DNA of 64,000 nt from Anaeromassilibacillus senegalensis (GCF_001261775.1 NZ_LN868536.1:372001-436000), one strand, 5' to 3'; numbered from the stretch's first letter, positions 52,024 to 63,236 are shown. Notes: a model not told the origin generated them from the letters alone. Numbers and translations: made by a program.

Positions 52024-54054
52024 TCATCCGCCTGCAAGCGTTTGAAAGAGCTGGTTGATCTCCGCGCGCAGACCGCGGTGTTCCGGTTTTTCCAATGTAA
52101 AATCCTGTGCCAGAATACCGCGCGCGGCCTCCTGCGCCTGCTTTAGCGTCTCCATATCCTGCGCCATGTCAGCGATTTTCATGTCTGGCAGGCCGTGCTG
52201 GCGGGAGCCGAAGAAATCGCCGGGCCCGCGCAGCTTCAGGTCCTCGTCGGCGATTTCAAAACCGTTTGAGGTGCGGCACATCACGGACAACCGTGTGAGC
52301 GCCTCCTCGTTCTGCGCGTCGGAAACCAGAATGCAGGTGGATTGCTGCGTTCCGCGCCCGACGCGTCCCCGGAGCTGGTGCAGCTGTGAAAGGCCGTAGC
52401 GCTCCGCGTTCTCGATCAGCATGACGGTCGCGTTTGGCACGTCCACGCCAACCTCCACAACGGTTGTGGAGACCAGTACGTCGATCCGTCCGGCGGCGAA
52501 GTCCCCCATGACGGCCTCTTTCTCTTTGGCTTTCATGCGGCCGTGCAGCAGACCGATGCGGCAATGGGGCATCCATTCCGTGCGGAGCTTTTCCGCGTAC
52601 TGCGTCACAGAGGCCATATCGCTGTCGCTCTCATCAATCATCGGGCAGATGATATAGCACTGTTGTCCATCCGCGATGTGCTGCTGTAAAAAGCGAAAGG
52701 CGCGCGGCCGCTTGGCGCTGTCAATGGCGTATGTTTCAATCTTTTGCCGGCCCGGAGGCAGTTCGTCCAGAATAGAGAGGTCCAGGTCGCCGTAGATCAT
52801 CAGCGCCAGCGTGCGGGGGATGGGCGTGGCGCTCATGACTAGCAGATGCGGATTGTCCCCCTTGGAGGCCAGTGCCGCCCGTTGAGCCACACCGAAGCGG
52901 TGCTGCTCATCTGTGACGACCAGTCCAAGCTTTTGAAAGACAACCCCTTCGGAGAGCAGGGCGTGCGTACCGATAACAAAACGGATCTCTCCCGATTGAA
53001 GCTGTTCCGTCAGTTTCCGTTTCTGTGCGGCGGGGGTGGAACCGGTCAGCAGAGCGACCGAGATGCCGGTGGGAGCGAGCATGGCGGAGAGGGAATCAAA
53101 GTGCTGGCGGGCCAGGATTTCCGTTGGCGCCATCAGCGCGGCCTGCATCCCGTTTTCCACCACACAATAACAAAGCGCCGCGGCGACCGCAGTTTTACCG
53201 GAACCGACATCGCCCTGCACCAGCCGGTTCATCGGATGGCCGCCCCGCATGTCCTCCAGGGCTTCCCGTACGGCGCGCTTTTGTGCTTGGGTAGGTGTAA
53301 AGGGGAGCAGTTGGAAAAACGCTTCTGTGCAGTCCTGTGTCAAGCGGAGGCGGTTTTCTTCCTTTTCCCGCGTCTTCATGCGGAGCAGGCCCAACTGCAA
53401 AACAAGCAGCTCCTCAAAGATCAGGCGGTAGCGCGCGGCGCGCAGCTGTTCCATTGTATCCGGAAAATGGATATGTTCCAACGCCGTCCGCAGCGGGCAC
53501 AGGCCATATTGCAGGCGCAGCGGCTCCGGGATGGGGTCGCGTAGCTTCTGCGGCAGGAGAAGAAACGCGTTGCGCACCGCGTTGGATATGATGCGGGAAC
53601 TGAGTCCCTGTGTCTGCCGGTAGATGGGGCAGATGGCCGGATAGGAGCCGATGGGGTAAAATTCCGGAGCGAGCATTTCGCGCTTTAAAAAGTTGGAGTG
53701 GACCTTTCCGTAAAAGAGGTAGGTTTCTCCTTCCGACAGCCGGTCCTTGACATAAGGGTTGTTAAAAAAGGTAATCTCCATATCACTCGCGCCGTCCGTG
53801 ACGCGCAGCTTGCAGAGCAGCATTCCGCCGCGGATGCGCGTTTCCGACGGTGCGCGGTAGACGGTTGCGCGGATCGCACAGGGCTCATCCAGCGGTGCTT
53901 CCCGAATGGAGCAGGGATGCGACAGGTCCTCGTAAGCACGGGGGTACAGGCGCAGCAGCGCGCCGATGCTCGGCGCGCCGATTTTGGCAAACAGTTTGGC
54001 GCGCTTTTCGCCCACCCCCTTCAGTTCCCGGATGGGCCTGTTGAACAAGGACAA
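52024..54054 (-). CDS. recG: ATP-dependent DNA helicase RecG
   Basis: 676 residues from TTG at 54054; GGAGGTG lies 6-8 nt before it, while the earlier ATG (54069) overlaps that site. N-terminal wedge domain, then the superfamily 2 helicase: RLVQGDVGSGKTAVAAALCY (motif I), MAPTEILARQHF, LLTGSTPAAQKR, VTDEQHRFGVAQRAAL (DEQH) and SATPIPRTLALMIYGDLDLS. The C-terminal half has VVEVGVDVPNATVMLIENAE, QLHQLRGRVGRG and LRGPGDFFGSRQHG. It remodels stalled replication forks. Confidence 0.96.
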   Translation of the reverse strand: MSLFNRPIRELKGVGEKRAKLFAKIGAPSIGALLRLYPRAYEDLSHPCSIREAPLDEPCAIRATVYRAPSETRIRGGMLLCKLRVTDGASDMEITFFNNPYVKDRLSEGETYLFYGKVHSNFLKREMLAPEFYPIGSYPAICPIYRQTQGLSSRIISNAVRNAFLLLPQKLRDPIPEPLRLQYGLCPLRTALEHIHFPDTMEQLRAARYRLIFEELLVLQLGLLRMKTREKEENRLRLTQDCTEAFFQLLPFTPTQAQKRAVREALEDMRGGHPMNRLVQGDVGSGKTAVAAALCYCVVENGMQAALMAPTEILARQHFDSLSAMLAPTGISVALLTGSTPAAQKRKLTEQLQSGEIRFVIGTHALLSEGVVFQKLGLVVTDEQHRFGVAQRAALASKGDNPHLLVMSATPIPRTLALMIYGDLDLSILDELPPGRQKIETYAIDSAKRPRAFRFLQQHIADGQQCYIICPMIDESDSDMASVTQYAEKLRTEWMPHCRIGLLHGRMKAKEKEAVMGDFAAGRIDVLVSTTVVEVGVDVPNATVMLIENAERYGLSQLHQLRGRVGRGTQQSTCILVSDAQNEEALTRLSVMCRTSNGFEIADEDLKLRGPGDFFGSRQHGLPDMKIADMAQDMETLKQAQEAARGILAQDFTLEKPEHRGLRAEINQLFQTLAGG

Positions 54055-54185
54055 GAGATTCACCTCCATAGCGATGTAAAAGACAAAGCGGTGGTATTAC
54101 AACACGCTTTACACAAAAGATTGACAGGGCAGAAGCGCCCGGACTTGCACCAAAATGCAGGTTCAGCGCAAAATATCAGCGGAAT

Positions 54186-54312
54186 AAGAGCAATTCCCCC
54201 CGCCGCAGGCGGGGGGAATCATCCTCTTCAGCCGATTCTTTTTGGATCCTGCCCATTGAGGGGCAGCGGTATCGTCAAGTTCAGCCGGGTATTTGTGTAA
54301 GCTGTCAATTGT
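54186..54312 (+). repeat. Family-2 palindromic repeat, copy 2 (with partial duplication)
   Basis: Perfect inner hairpin around AATTCCCCCCGCC/GGCGGGGGGAATC (54192-54220), then TTCAGCCGATTC and CCTGCCCATTGAG. A second ATCGTCAAGTTCAGCCGG segment and CTGTCAATTGTGAG follow, resembling a repeated right half. It fills the gap between recG and fakA. Confidence 0.7.
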
Positions 54313-54341
54313 GAGACAGCCTCTGATTGTATATAGGCGTC

Positions 54342-56009
54342 TTATTCAACGGAAACGATAAAGTAATAGACAGGCTGGCCGCCGTTGACCAGCGTGACCT
54401 CGATGTCGCTGCTGATCTTGGTCTTGATACGGTTGTACGCGTCGTTTGCCTGTGCCTCCGTAATATCGGAACCGTAGATGATGGTGATAAAGGAAGTGCT
54501 GCGGTTGACCATGGAACGGGTCAGCTTGCTGCAGGTGTGAACGATATCCTTTTCGATCAGTTCCATTTTTCCGTTGCGCAGGCCCAGAATATCGCCCTCG
54601 CGGATTTTGTGGCCGCCGAATTCGGAATCGCGCGCCGCAAAGGTAATGGTACCGGTTTGTACGTTTCCCGCGGCTTCCATCATGGAGACAGCGTTCTGCT
54701 CGGTGGAAACGTCCGGATCAAACGCCAGCATTGCAGAAAGCCCCTGCGGGACCGTGCGGGTCGGCAGGACGATGACCTTGCGGTCCTTGATCAGCGGAAC
54801 GGTCTGCTCCGCCGCCATAATGATGTTTTTATTGTTGGGCAGGACGATGACCGTCTTGGCCGGTGTGGCGCGCACCGCTTCCAGAATGTCGTTGGTGCTG
54901 GGATTCATCGTCTGTCCGCCGCTGACCACATGGGTGCAGCCGAGGTCTGTAAACAGCGTCTGCAGGCCGTCGCCCGCCGCCACCGCCACGAAGCCGATCT
55001 CTTCCGTCGGTTCAGCAGGGGCAAGGGACTTTTTTGCGGCCTTTGCCTTGGCGGCTTCATTTGCTTCCGCCGCCTTTCTGTGCTGTTCCTTCATGTTTTC
55101 GATTTTAACGGTCAGGAGCTGCCCAAAGACCAGCGCCGCCTGCAGGGCGTTGCCCGGTTCTTCCGTATGCACATGCACCTTGATGATCTCTTCGTCGTCC
55201 ACAACGACGACACAATCGCCGATACCCTCCAGATACTGGCGCAGATCCTGCGGGTCCTTTACGCAATCCGGGTCGCGTCCAACAATGAACTCCGTGCAAT
55301 AAGTGAAGTGGATTTCCTGGTCGAATTCCGCCGCCGCATTGCGGAAAAATTCATCCGCGGTAAGATTGGCATTGGATTCCGCCGCCGCATCGTTGAGAAT
55401 GATGGTATGATCTTTAAAGACGGACATCATGCCGTCAAAGATATGGCAAAGGCCCTTGCCGCCCGCGTCCACAACGCCTGCCTTTTTCAGTACAGGAAGC
55501 AGCTCCGGAGTTTCTTCCAGCGCTTCCGCCGCGCCCTTGCAGATGGCGCTCCAAACGTAAACCGGGTCGTCATCGATCTCCGCCGCCGCCTTGCCCTTTT
55601 CGCAGGCGACACGGGAGACGGTCAGGATGGTGCCTTCTGTGGGCTTCATGACAGCCTTGTATGCGGCTTCCACGCCCATTCCAAGCGCGTTGGCCAGATC
55701 GGTTCCGCTGATGGTGCTGCAGCCCTCGATGCCTTTGGAAAAGCCGCGGAACAAAAGGGAGAGGATAACGCCGGAATTGCCTCTGGCCCCGCGCAAAAGA
55801 GCGGAAGCCGCCTTGTGTGCAATCTCACCGGCGCCGCCTTCCGCATTCTCCAATTCCCGCGCGGCAGAGGCCATTGTCATGCTCATATTGGTTCCGGTGT
55901 CTCCATCCGGCACGGGGAAAATATTCAGCTCATCGACAGAGGTTTTATACTTGGCAATATTGTTGGCGCCAGAAATCATGGCGTCCCTCAACTCAGTTCC
56001 GTTTATCAC
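54342..56009 (-). CDS. fakA: Fatty acid kinase catalytic subunit (DAK2/YloV family)
   Basis: 555 residues from GTG at 56009, eight bases after AAGGGAG; the frame extends to an ATG at 56039 without a good site. The DhaL-like kinase domain has LNIFPVPDGDTGTNMSMTM (Mg-ATP site) and LLRGARGNSGVILSLLFRGF. The middle has VVDAGGKGLCHIFDGM and the C-terminal half the FakA-type module (DITEAQANDAYNRI). It phosphorylates fatty acids bound to FakB. No fakB or asp23/yloU gene is next to it here. Confidence 0.9.
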   Translation of the reverse strand: MINGTELRDAMISGANNIAKYKTSVDELNIFPVPDGDTGTNMSMTMASAARELENAEGGAGEIAHKAASALLRGARGNSGVILSLLFRGFSKGIEGCSTISGTDLANALGMGVEAAYKAVMKPTEGTILTVSRVACEKGKAAAEIDDDPVYVWSAICKGAAEALEETPELLPVLKKAGVVDAGGKGLCHIFDGMMSVFKDHTIILNDAAAESNANLTADEFFRNAAAEFDQEIHFTYCTEFIVGRDPDCVKDPQDLRQYLEGIGDCVVVVDDEEIIKVHVHTEEPGNALQAALVFGQLLTVKIENMKEQHRKAAEANEAAKAKAAKKSLAPAEPTEEIGFVAVAAGDGLQTLFTDLGCTHVVSGGQTMNPSTNDILEAVRATPAKTVIVLPNNKNIIMAAEQTVPLIKDRKVIVLPTRTVPQGLSAMLAFDPDVSTEQNAVSMMEAAGNVQTGTITFAARDSEFGGHKIREGDILGLRNGKMELIEKDIVHTCSKLTRSMVNRSTSFITIIYGSDITEAQANDAYNRIKTKISSDIEVTLVNGGQPVYYFIVSVE

Positions 56010-56174
56010 TGCGAACACTCCCTTGGTAACATTTTTCATATACGGTTCTTTTTATTTTTCCTATATGCTATTTTATCTGGACAATTTATTTGAATATTAT
56101 AACATACTCTTACAGCAGATTCAATCGATATTATTGCCAGAAAAAGGGGGAGATAGTCGAAAGAATCGGCGTTT

Positions 56175-56212
56175 ATCAAAAAAAGAGTTCCCCGCTGCAA
56201 AGAACGGGGAAC
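56175..56212 (-). terminator. Terminator of spoVS
   Basis: On the minus strand GTTCCCCG/CGGGGAAC is followed by TCTTTTTTTG. Confidence 0.85.
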
Positions 56213-56291
56213 CCGATGCGTTATGGAAACGTAGTGGAGGAATTGGTATTATGTGAGTGGTGGGATGGTTACTGTCAAAATTGTTTCCGTA

Positions 56292-56552
56292 CTATCTCTG
56301 TTCGACAATCAAACGGATAGCAGTGCGTTCCTCGCCGTCGATTTCTACACTTGCAAAAGCGGGAATGCAGATGAGGTCGATTCCTGCCGGGGCAAGGTAT
56401 CCCCGTGCGATGGCAACCGCTTTAATTGCCTGATTGGCGGCGCCAGCCCCAACCGCTTGGATCTCAGCGGTGCCGGACTCTCGGATGACCCCTGCAATCG
56501 CGCCGGCGACTGCATTTGGTGCGGACTTTGATGACACTTTTAAAGGTTCCAT
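56292..56552 (-). CDS. spoVS: Stage V sporulation protein S
   Basis: 86 residues from the ATG at 56552, about 7 nt after GGAGG; an ATG six bases upstream overlaps that site. LKVSSKSAPNAVAGAIAGVI, GTAEIQAVGAGAANQAIKAV and IDLICIPAFASVEIDGEERT cover nearly the whole SpoVS family, an Alba-like fold needed for spore coat and septation control in Bacillus. Position near ymdB and rny resembles the Bacillus rny-ymdB-spoVS order. Confidence 0.96.
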   Translation of the reverse strand: MEPLKVSSKSAPNAVAGAIAGVIRESGTAEIQAVGAGAANQAIKAVAIARGYLAPAGIDLICIPAFASVEIDGEERTAIRLIVEQR

Positions 56553-56590
56553 AGCCATCCCTCCTACGTCCTATGAATTTTTACACTCTA

Positions 56591-56619
56591 ATCATAAAAC
56601 ATTTTGCATAGACTTGCAA
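56591..56619 (-). promoter_or_regulatory. spoVS promoter
   Basis: On the minus strand TTGCAA, 17 nt, TATGAT, about 40 bp upstream of the spoVS start. Confidence 0.62.
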
Positions 56620-56664
56620 TATGATGCGGAAAATATATGGGAATTATCTTGCTTTCTGTCGGAA

Positions 56665-57432
56665 TCAGGCGAGGCGCAGGCGCTCAATTTCCAGTGTTTT
56701 CCCAGTTTTTTCGTCAATATGGAACAGTGCGCAGTCCATCTCGCAGGGGCCGTCCGCGATGTCGAACCGAACAGGCATTTTGGTGCGCATTTTCTGAATC
56801 ACCAGTTCCGGTTTGACGCCCAGAACGGAGTGGACCGGTCCGGTCATCCCCAGGTCGGAGAGATACCCCGTGCCGTTTTCCAGGATGCATTCATCTGCTG
56901 TCTGCACATGGGTGTGCGTACCGAATACGGCGGAAACGCGCCCATCCAGATAGTAGGCGAGGGAGCGTTTTTCCCCGGTGGCCTCCGCGTGGAAGTCCAC
57001 CAGCGTGATTTTCGGCATCCCTTCGGATAAAATGCGGTCCGCGACATCAAACGGGGAATCCATGCTTTCCATGTATACAACGCCCATCAGGTTGATCACG
57101 CCCACCTGGATGCGGCCCATATCCACCACGCAGGAGCCGCGGCCCGGCGCGCCTGCTGGAAAATTGGCGGGACGCAGCAGCGATTCGCAGGAGTCGAAGA
57201 ACTCATAGCTTTCTTTGCGGCGAAAAGTGTGGTTGCCCGCTGTAATCACGTCCACGCCGCTGTCAAAGAGGAAATTTGCAGAGGTGGGCGTGATCCCGTT
57301 GCCGTCCGCAGAATTTTCTCCGTTGGCAATCACAAGGTCGATCCCCTTGAATTTTTTGAGCTGGGGCAGATGGGCGCGCAGAAATTTGCAGCCGATACTG
57401 CCGACCACGTCCCCGATTGCGAGAATATTCAT
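56665..57432 (-). CDS. ymdB: YmdB-family metallophosphoesterase
   Basis: 255 residues from the ATG at 57432 (AAAGGGATG upstream). ILAIGDVVGSIGC, VIANGENSADGNGITP, DVITAGNHTFRRKE, ITLVDFHAEATGEK and VFGTHTHVQTADECIL are the metal-binding motifs of the YmdB group (2',3'-cyclic nucleotide phosphodiesterase activity in Bacillus). It is conserved beside rny; here the acylphosphatase gene lies in between. Confidence 0.93.
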   Translation of the reverse strand: MNILAIGDVVGSIGCKFLRAHLPQLKKFKGIDLVIANGENSADGNGITPTSANFLFDSGVDVITAGNHTFRRKESYEFFDSCESLLRPANFPAGAPGRGSCVVDMGRIQVGVINLMGVVYMESMDSPFDVADRILSEGMPKITLVDFHAEATGEKRSLAYYLDGRVSAVFGTHTHVQTADECILENGTGYLSDLGMTGPVHSVLGVKPELVIQKMRTKMPVRFDIADGPCEMDCALFHIDEKTGKTLEIERLRLA

Positions 57433-57458
57433 ATTTTCATCCCTTTTTCTGTTTTCAG

Positions 57459-57731
57459 TCAATAGCGCACACGAAATCCCTGTTCCTCCGGAAGCTCCGG
57501 AATTTCCCGGATATCCAGGTGCTCCAGGCGGCTGTAGCCGGTTCCGCGGTGCAGGGCGGCGGAGAACGCCGAGACGGCAGGGGAATCCCCCTGTACCTCA
57601 AGCTCTACACAGCCGTCCGCCCGGTTGCGGACCCACCCGGTCAGCCCGCGTGCCTGTGCGTTCCGCTGGGCAGCCCAACGGAATCCGACGCCTTGTACTC
57701 TACCCTGCGCCAGCATGGCGTAGCGCGGCAT
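57459..57731 (-). CDS. acyP: Acylphosphatase
   Basis: 90 residues. MLAQGRVQGVGFRWAAQRNA has the phosphate-binding loop and catalytic Arg (GRVQGVGFR), and GLTGWVRNRADGCVELEVQG holds the catalytic Asn. It hydrolyses acyl phosphates such as carbamoyl phosphate. It is upstream of ymdB by 26 bp on the minus strand and follows repeat copy E. Confidence 0.94.
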   Translation of the reverse strand: MPRYAMLAQGRVQGVGFRWAAQRNAQARGLTGWVRNRADGCVELEVQGDSPAVSAFSAALHRGTGYSRLEHLDIREIPELPEEQGFRVRY

Positions 57732-57781
57732 AAAATCGCCCCCTGTATCCAGTATTGCCTGAGAACGGCATTTTAAATAAA

Positions 57782-57975
57782 GAGGCCGTTGCAGTTTGAA
57801 TTCTGCAACGGCCCCGAAAGTTTGCCCGGCAACGCAAAAGGTCCGTAAAGGACCATATCACTCGTTTCCACTCGCTCTTCTCAGGAAAAAAAGTTTCGTT
57901 CTTTGCGGAGAACGACCAAAGGCGCTGCCTTTGGAAACCGCCGCTTTTCAGAAAAGCGGAAAAACACATTTCGCT
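57782..57975 (+). repeat. Family-1 modular hairpin repeat, short form (E)
   Basis: Starts with AGGCCGTTGCAG/CTGCAACGGCC (57783-57813), then GGTCCGTAAAGGACC, ATATCACTCGTTTCCACTCG, CTCTTCTCAGGAA, the TTCTTTGCGGAGAACG segment, AAAGGCGCTGCCTTT, and CCGCTTTTCAGAAAAGCGG. It lacks the middle module. It fills the gap between rny and acyP, separating genes that are adjacent in Bacillus. Confidence 0.87.
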
Positions 57976-58001
57976 CTACGTACAAGCAAAATAGGGTCTG
58001 T

Positions 58002-59558
58002 TTATTTCGCGTATTCGATCGCGCGGCTCTCGCGGATGATGTTGACCTTGATCTGGCCCGGATATTCCAGGTCGTTCTCGATCTTCTGGCAGATGTCCCG
58101 CGCCAGCAGGATCATCCGGTCGTCCGTAATGATGTCCGGTTTCACCATGATGCGGATTTCGCGGCCCGCCTGAATGGCGTAGCAGCGCTCCACACCCTCG
58201 AAGGAAGAAGCGACTCCCTCCAGCTTTTCCAGACGCTTGATGTAATTTTCCAGGTTTTCACGCCGCGCGCCCGGCCTTGCAGCCGAAATGGCGTCCGCCG
58301 CCTGTACGATGCAGGCGATGACGGTCTTGGCTTCCACATCTCCGTGGTGAGCCTGAATGGCATGGATAACCGTTTCGCTTTCCTTGTATTTGCGGGCCAC
58401 ATCAACGCCGATGTCGACGTGCGAGCCTTCGATTTCATGGTCAAGCGCTTTGCCGATGTCGTGCAGGAGACCTGCGCGGCGGGCAATGGTTGGGTCGAGA
58501 CCCAGCTCCGACGCCATGACGCCGGACAGGTACGCGACCTCCAAAGAATGGTTCAAAACGTTCTGGCCGTAGCTGGTGCGGTAACGCAAACGACCCAGCA
58601 GCTTGACAAGCTCGGGATGAATCCCGTTTACGCCGGCCTCGATGATGGCGCGTTCGCCCTCCTGTTTGATTGTGGCGTCCACCTCGCGGCGTGCCTTTTC
58701 AATCATTTCTTCAATGCGGGCGGGATGGATTCTGCCGTCGGAAATCAGTTTCTCCAGTGCGATGCGGGCCACCTCGCGGCGGACCGGCTCAAAGCTGGAC
58801 AGCGTAATGGCCTCCGGTGTATCGTCGATGATCAGGTCGACGCCGGTCATTGTCTCGATCGCGCGGATATTCCGTCCCTCGCGGCCGATGATACGGCCCT
58901 TCATCTCGTCGTTGGGCAGCGGCACAACGGAAATTGTCGCCTCCGCCACGTGGTCTGCCGCACAACGCTGAATAGCCATGGAAATGATTTCGCGCGCGGA
59001 GTTTTCCGCGTCGTCGCGTGTCTGCTGTTCAAACTCCATGAGTTTGACGGCCTTTTCATGCGTGAGTTCATCCTCCAGGTTTTTCATGAGGAAATCCTTT
59101 GCCTGTTCCACCGTGAACCCGGAAATGCGCTCCAGCATTTCAAACTGGCTCTTCTTCACAGCTTCCGCTTCTGCTAGGCGTTCGTCCGCCTGTTTGTTTT
59201 TGTTGTTGAGAATCTCGTCCTTTGCCTCTAAGCTCTCCAGCTTTTTGTCAAGTGTTTCTTCCTTTTGCTGAATGCGGCGTTCCTGCCGCTGTACTTCCTT
59301 CCGGCGTTCGTTCAGCTCTTTTTCCGCTTCCGCTCTTTGACGGTGAATTTCATCCTTGCCTTCCAAAACGGCTTCTTTTTTCTTGGCCTCCGCGGTCTTG
59401 ATCGCGTCGCTCACAATCCGTTTGGCCTCCTGCTCCGCGGAGCCGATGGTAAATTCAGCAATTTTCTTCCGGTGGTTCACACCTGCCAAAAAAGCGATTA
59501 CGCCAGAGATCACCGCGCACAGCAGCGCGATGATGATACATACTACAATAGGGATCAA
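58002..59558 (-). CDS. rny: Ribonuclease Y
   Basis: 518 residues from TTG at 59558, ten bases after AAGGAGG; starts further up overlap or precede that site. One N-terminal membrane helix ([20 protein letters not shown]), a long Glu/Lys coiled coil (to about residue 200), a KH domain ([21 protein letters not shown] [19 protein letters not shown]), then the HD domain ([22 protein letters not shown]). RNase Y starts mRNA decay at the membrane. The length matches the Bacillus protein (520). Confidence 0.95.
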   Translation of the reverse strand: MIPIVVCIIIALLCAVISGVIAFLAGVNHRKKIAEFTIGSAEQEAKRIVSDAIKTAEAKKKEAVLEGKDEIHRQRAEAEKELNERRKEVQRQERRIQQKEETLDKKLESLEAKDEILNNKNKQADERLAEAEAVKKSQFEMLERISGFTVEQAKDFLMKNLEDELTHEKAVKLMEFEQQTRDDAENSAREIISMAIQRCAADHVAEATISVVPLPNDEMKGRIIGREGRNIRAIETMTGVDLIIDDTPEAITLSSFEPVRREVARIALEKLISDGRIHPARIEEMIEKARREVDATIKQEGERAIIEAGVNGIHPELVKLLGRLRYRTSYGQNVLNHSLEVAYLSGVMASELGLDPTIARRAGLLHDIGKALDHEIEGSHVDIGVDVARKYKESETVIHAIQAHHGDVEAKTVIACIVQAADAISAARPGARRENLENYIKRLEKLEGVASSFEGVERCYAIQAGREIRIMVKPDIITDDRMILLARDICQKIENDLEYPGQIKVNIIRESRAIEYAK

Positions 59559-59876
59559 AGTTGTTGGCACCTCCTTGTCTTGATTTTGCAAGGAAGCGCT
59601 GACGCAAACCGTGCGCAATTACGCCGGTGTCATCCGGTAAAAAAACGCGCAAAAAATAAGCCTATCCATTCTCTATATCCGTTATTTCAAGGTATTTTTA
59701 ACACAAAATCCGGGGATGTAAAGCCGCCGGCGTGATTGTATGCGGGTTGTTTCAGCGTTTCCTCAGGGGATGGCCGGTGTTATAAACAGCCAAGCCCTGA
59801 AAATTTTGTAATCGTTACAATGGTATTGCGTGGGTGCGTTACGCCCACGGTGCAAAACATTTGCATCATAGAAGTA

Positions 59877-59906
59877 ATTGTATTACGTTTTATACCTGAA
59901 TGTCAA
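59877..59906 (-). promoter_or_regulatory. rny promoter
   Basis: On the minus strand TTGACA, 18 nt, TACAAT. This gives a 5' leader of about 300 nt that contains a GTGGG/CCCAC hairpin near 59830-59850. Confidence 0.6.
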
Positions 59907-60019
59907 GAATTTTGAGGGCAATATGTATAAATTATGAATAAAATATTATTTTGTTATTATGTAGAATTAAATAGGGAAGAATGTTCTAATCGAGGGGAAA
60001 AAAGGGAGGGACTTTTCAC

Positions 60020-60048
60020 TTGACAATCCGAATAACGGGTGCTAAGAT
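60020..60048 (+). promoter_or_regulatory. Promoter of the thrS T-box leader
   Basis: TTGACA, 17 nt, TAAGAT. Confidence 0.78.
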
Positions 60049-60054
60049 TAAATT

Positions 60055-60312
60055 AATTTCAAAGGAAAAAGCGTTGATGAGGAAGCCGCAGGTTCCCGGC
60101 AGCAGAGAGTGCACGCATTAGCTGAAAGCGTGTGCGGCAGGGGAGTTTGCAAAGGCCACCGCCTCTGAGTGTGTGCCGCAAGCGAATGGTTCGTGTAAGG
60201 CATGCCGTCTGGCCGCGTTACAGGCCGCAATGAGGGCAGCCGTTTGCTGCCAGATCAGGGTGGAACCGCAGGAACAGCCTGCCCCTTTTGCGAGGGGTGG
60301 GCTTTTTTTATT
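60055..60312 (+). promoter_or_regulatory. T-box leader (threonine) of thrS
   Basis: T-box TGGAACCGC at 60261-60269; terminator GCCTGCCCC/GGGGTGGGC (60278-60302) with TTTTTTT. Candidate specifier ACC (Thr) at 60158-60160, followed by GCCTCTGAG, aligning with CTC-ATCCCTGAG in the leuA leader. Stem I includes AGAGAGTGCACGC. Uncharged tRNA-Thr should induce thrS. Confidence 0.93.
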
Positions 60313-60350
60313 TTATTCGGAAGATTATATGCAAGGGAGAGTATAAAAAT

Positions 60351-62255
<1,905 letters not shown>

Positions 62256-62316
62256 CAAAAATAGTTTTTTTATAAAAGAAGAGCGCCGGGGCATGGAAAG
62301 TGCACCTGATAAGATG

Positions 62317-62352
62317 AAAGTAGACACGCACAAATGTGGTGTCTACTTTTTT
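62317..62352 (+). terminator. thrS terminator
   Basis: AAAGTAGACAC and GTGTCTACTTT form an 11-bp stem, followed by TTT. It lies about 60 bp after the thrS stop. Confidence 0.85.
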
Positions 62353-62831
62353 CACGTGTAAGACAGAGTTTAAAAAGAGTTGGAATTGCCCTGTTAAAAA
62401 GAATATTGAGTGAAAAGGTTTGGCAGGGAATATAGTATGGGCAGTAAAAGGATGACAAATAGGCTGTCTTTTTTTATGGGGCCTGTTCGAATAAAAGAGG
62501 CGTCTTTTAATATTTTTTCTCAATGTCTCTTAGACTGTATGATCGGGCAAATTCCGCGCAGGATGATATCCACATCAGGAGAGACAGGATTGAGAAACCA
62601 AGATCTTTCACATGGAGCAAAGATCGTTCATAAATAAAAATGGGGTATCTCTTCGTGCCGCATTGTGTTAAAATAAATAGCAAACGGAACGTCAGGAGGG
62701 TTGAAAATTTATGCTGAATCCGATCGTTATGGTTGCGTAAGCAGGGCTGACGTGACAATTGAAATGATAAGCAACGCGTGTTGCCGTTGGCCTGTGCTGT
62801 TCTGATCATAAAAGTATATCAGGAGCGCAAA
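62353..62831. other. Intergenic region with one strong ribosome-binding site
   Basis: About 480 bp. No gene of normal length is supported. AGGAGGG at 62694-62700 precedes ATG at 62711, which opens a frame of only nine codons (MLNPIVMVA) ending at 62740. This could be a leader peptide or the broken start of a lost gene. Confidence 0.4.
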
Positions 62832-63113
62832 ATGAGCTATAAAAAAGCAACACAAATACTGCCTCAGGAGCTGCTGGAAAAGATTCAGGAGTATGTCGAT
62901 GGGGAGTTTCTCTATATTCCCAGGATTACGGATCGCAAAAAGAGCTGGGGAGAAACAACCCGAATCCGTCAGGAGCTGCTGGACCGGAATGAACGCATCT
63001 TCGCGGACTACGTTGCCGGAGAGCGGATGGAATCCCTGGCGAATCGGTATTTTCTGTCTTTAAAAAGTATCCAGAGAATTATTGGCCAGCAAAAAAGAGA
63101 ACAGAATGAATAA
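62832..63113 (+). CDS. Small CD3324/Mor-like putative DNA-binding protein
   Basis: 93 residues from the ATG at 62832, after AGGAGCG. YKKATQILPQELLEKIQEYV, then DGEFLYIPRITDRKKSWGET, RQELLDRNERIFADYVAG and a C-terminal helix-turn-helix-like LANRYFLSLKSIQRIIGQQK. This matches, as I recall it, a clostridial family resembling the Mor transcription activator of phage Mu. Role unknown; single gene. Confidence 0.78.
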   Translation: MSYKKATQILPQELLEKIQEYVDGEFLYIPRITDRKKSWGETTRIRQELLDRNERIFADYVAGERMESLANRYFLSLKSIQRIIGQQKREQNE

Positions 63114-63118
63114 AAGGA

Positions 63119-63236
63119 CCTGTATCACACTGCATGGTTTGCATCAGTTTTTGGCAAGATAAGAACGACTCCCCCGACGTCGGAGGGAATCGTCAATTGA
63201 GCCAATTCTTATGCATTCTGCCAATGTTGATACAGG
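63119..63236 (+). repeat. Family-2 palindromic repeat, copy 3
   Basis: Outer arms CCTGTATCA (63119-63127) and TGATACAGG (63228-63236), middle arms TTGGCA and TGCCAA, and an inner GACTCCCCCGACGTCGGAGG hairpin. The order (TTGGCAnGATAAG, inner hairpin, AATCGTCAA, CTGCCAATG) matches copy 1. Confidence 0.68.

Noticed and set aside
54327..56093. Long open frame antisense to fakA
   Set aside because: Shadow of a clear gene; the translated sequence has no family features.
62281..62352. Insertion-sequence terminus at the GTAGACAC inverted repeat
   Set aside because: A stem with T-run 60 bp after thrS is better explained as its terminator; no transposase remnant was seen.
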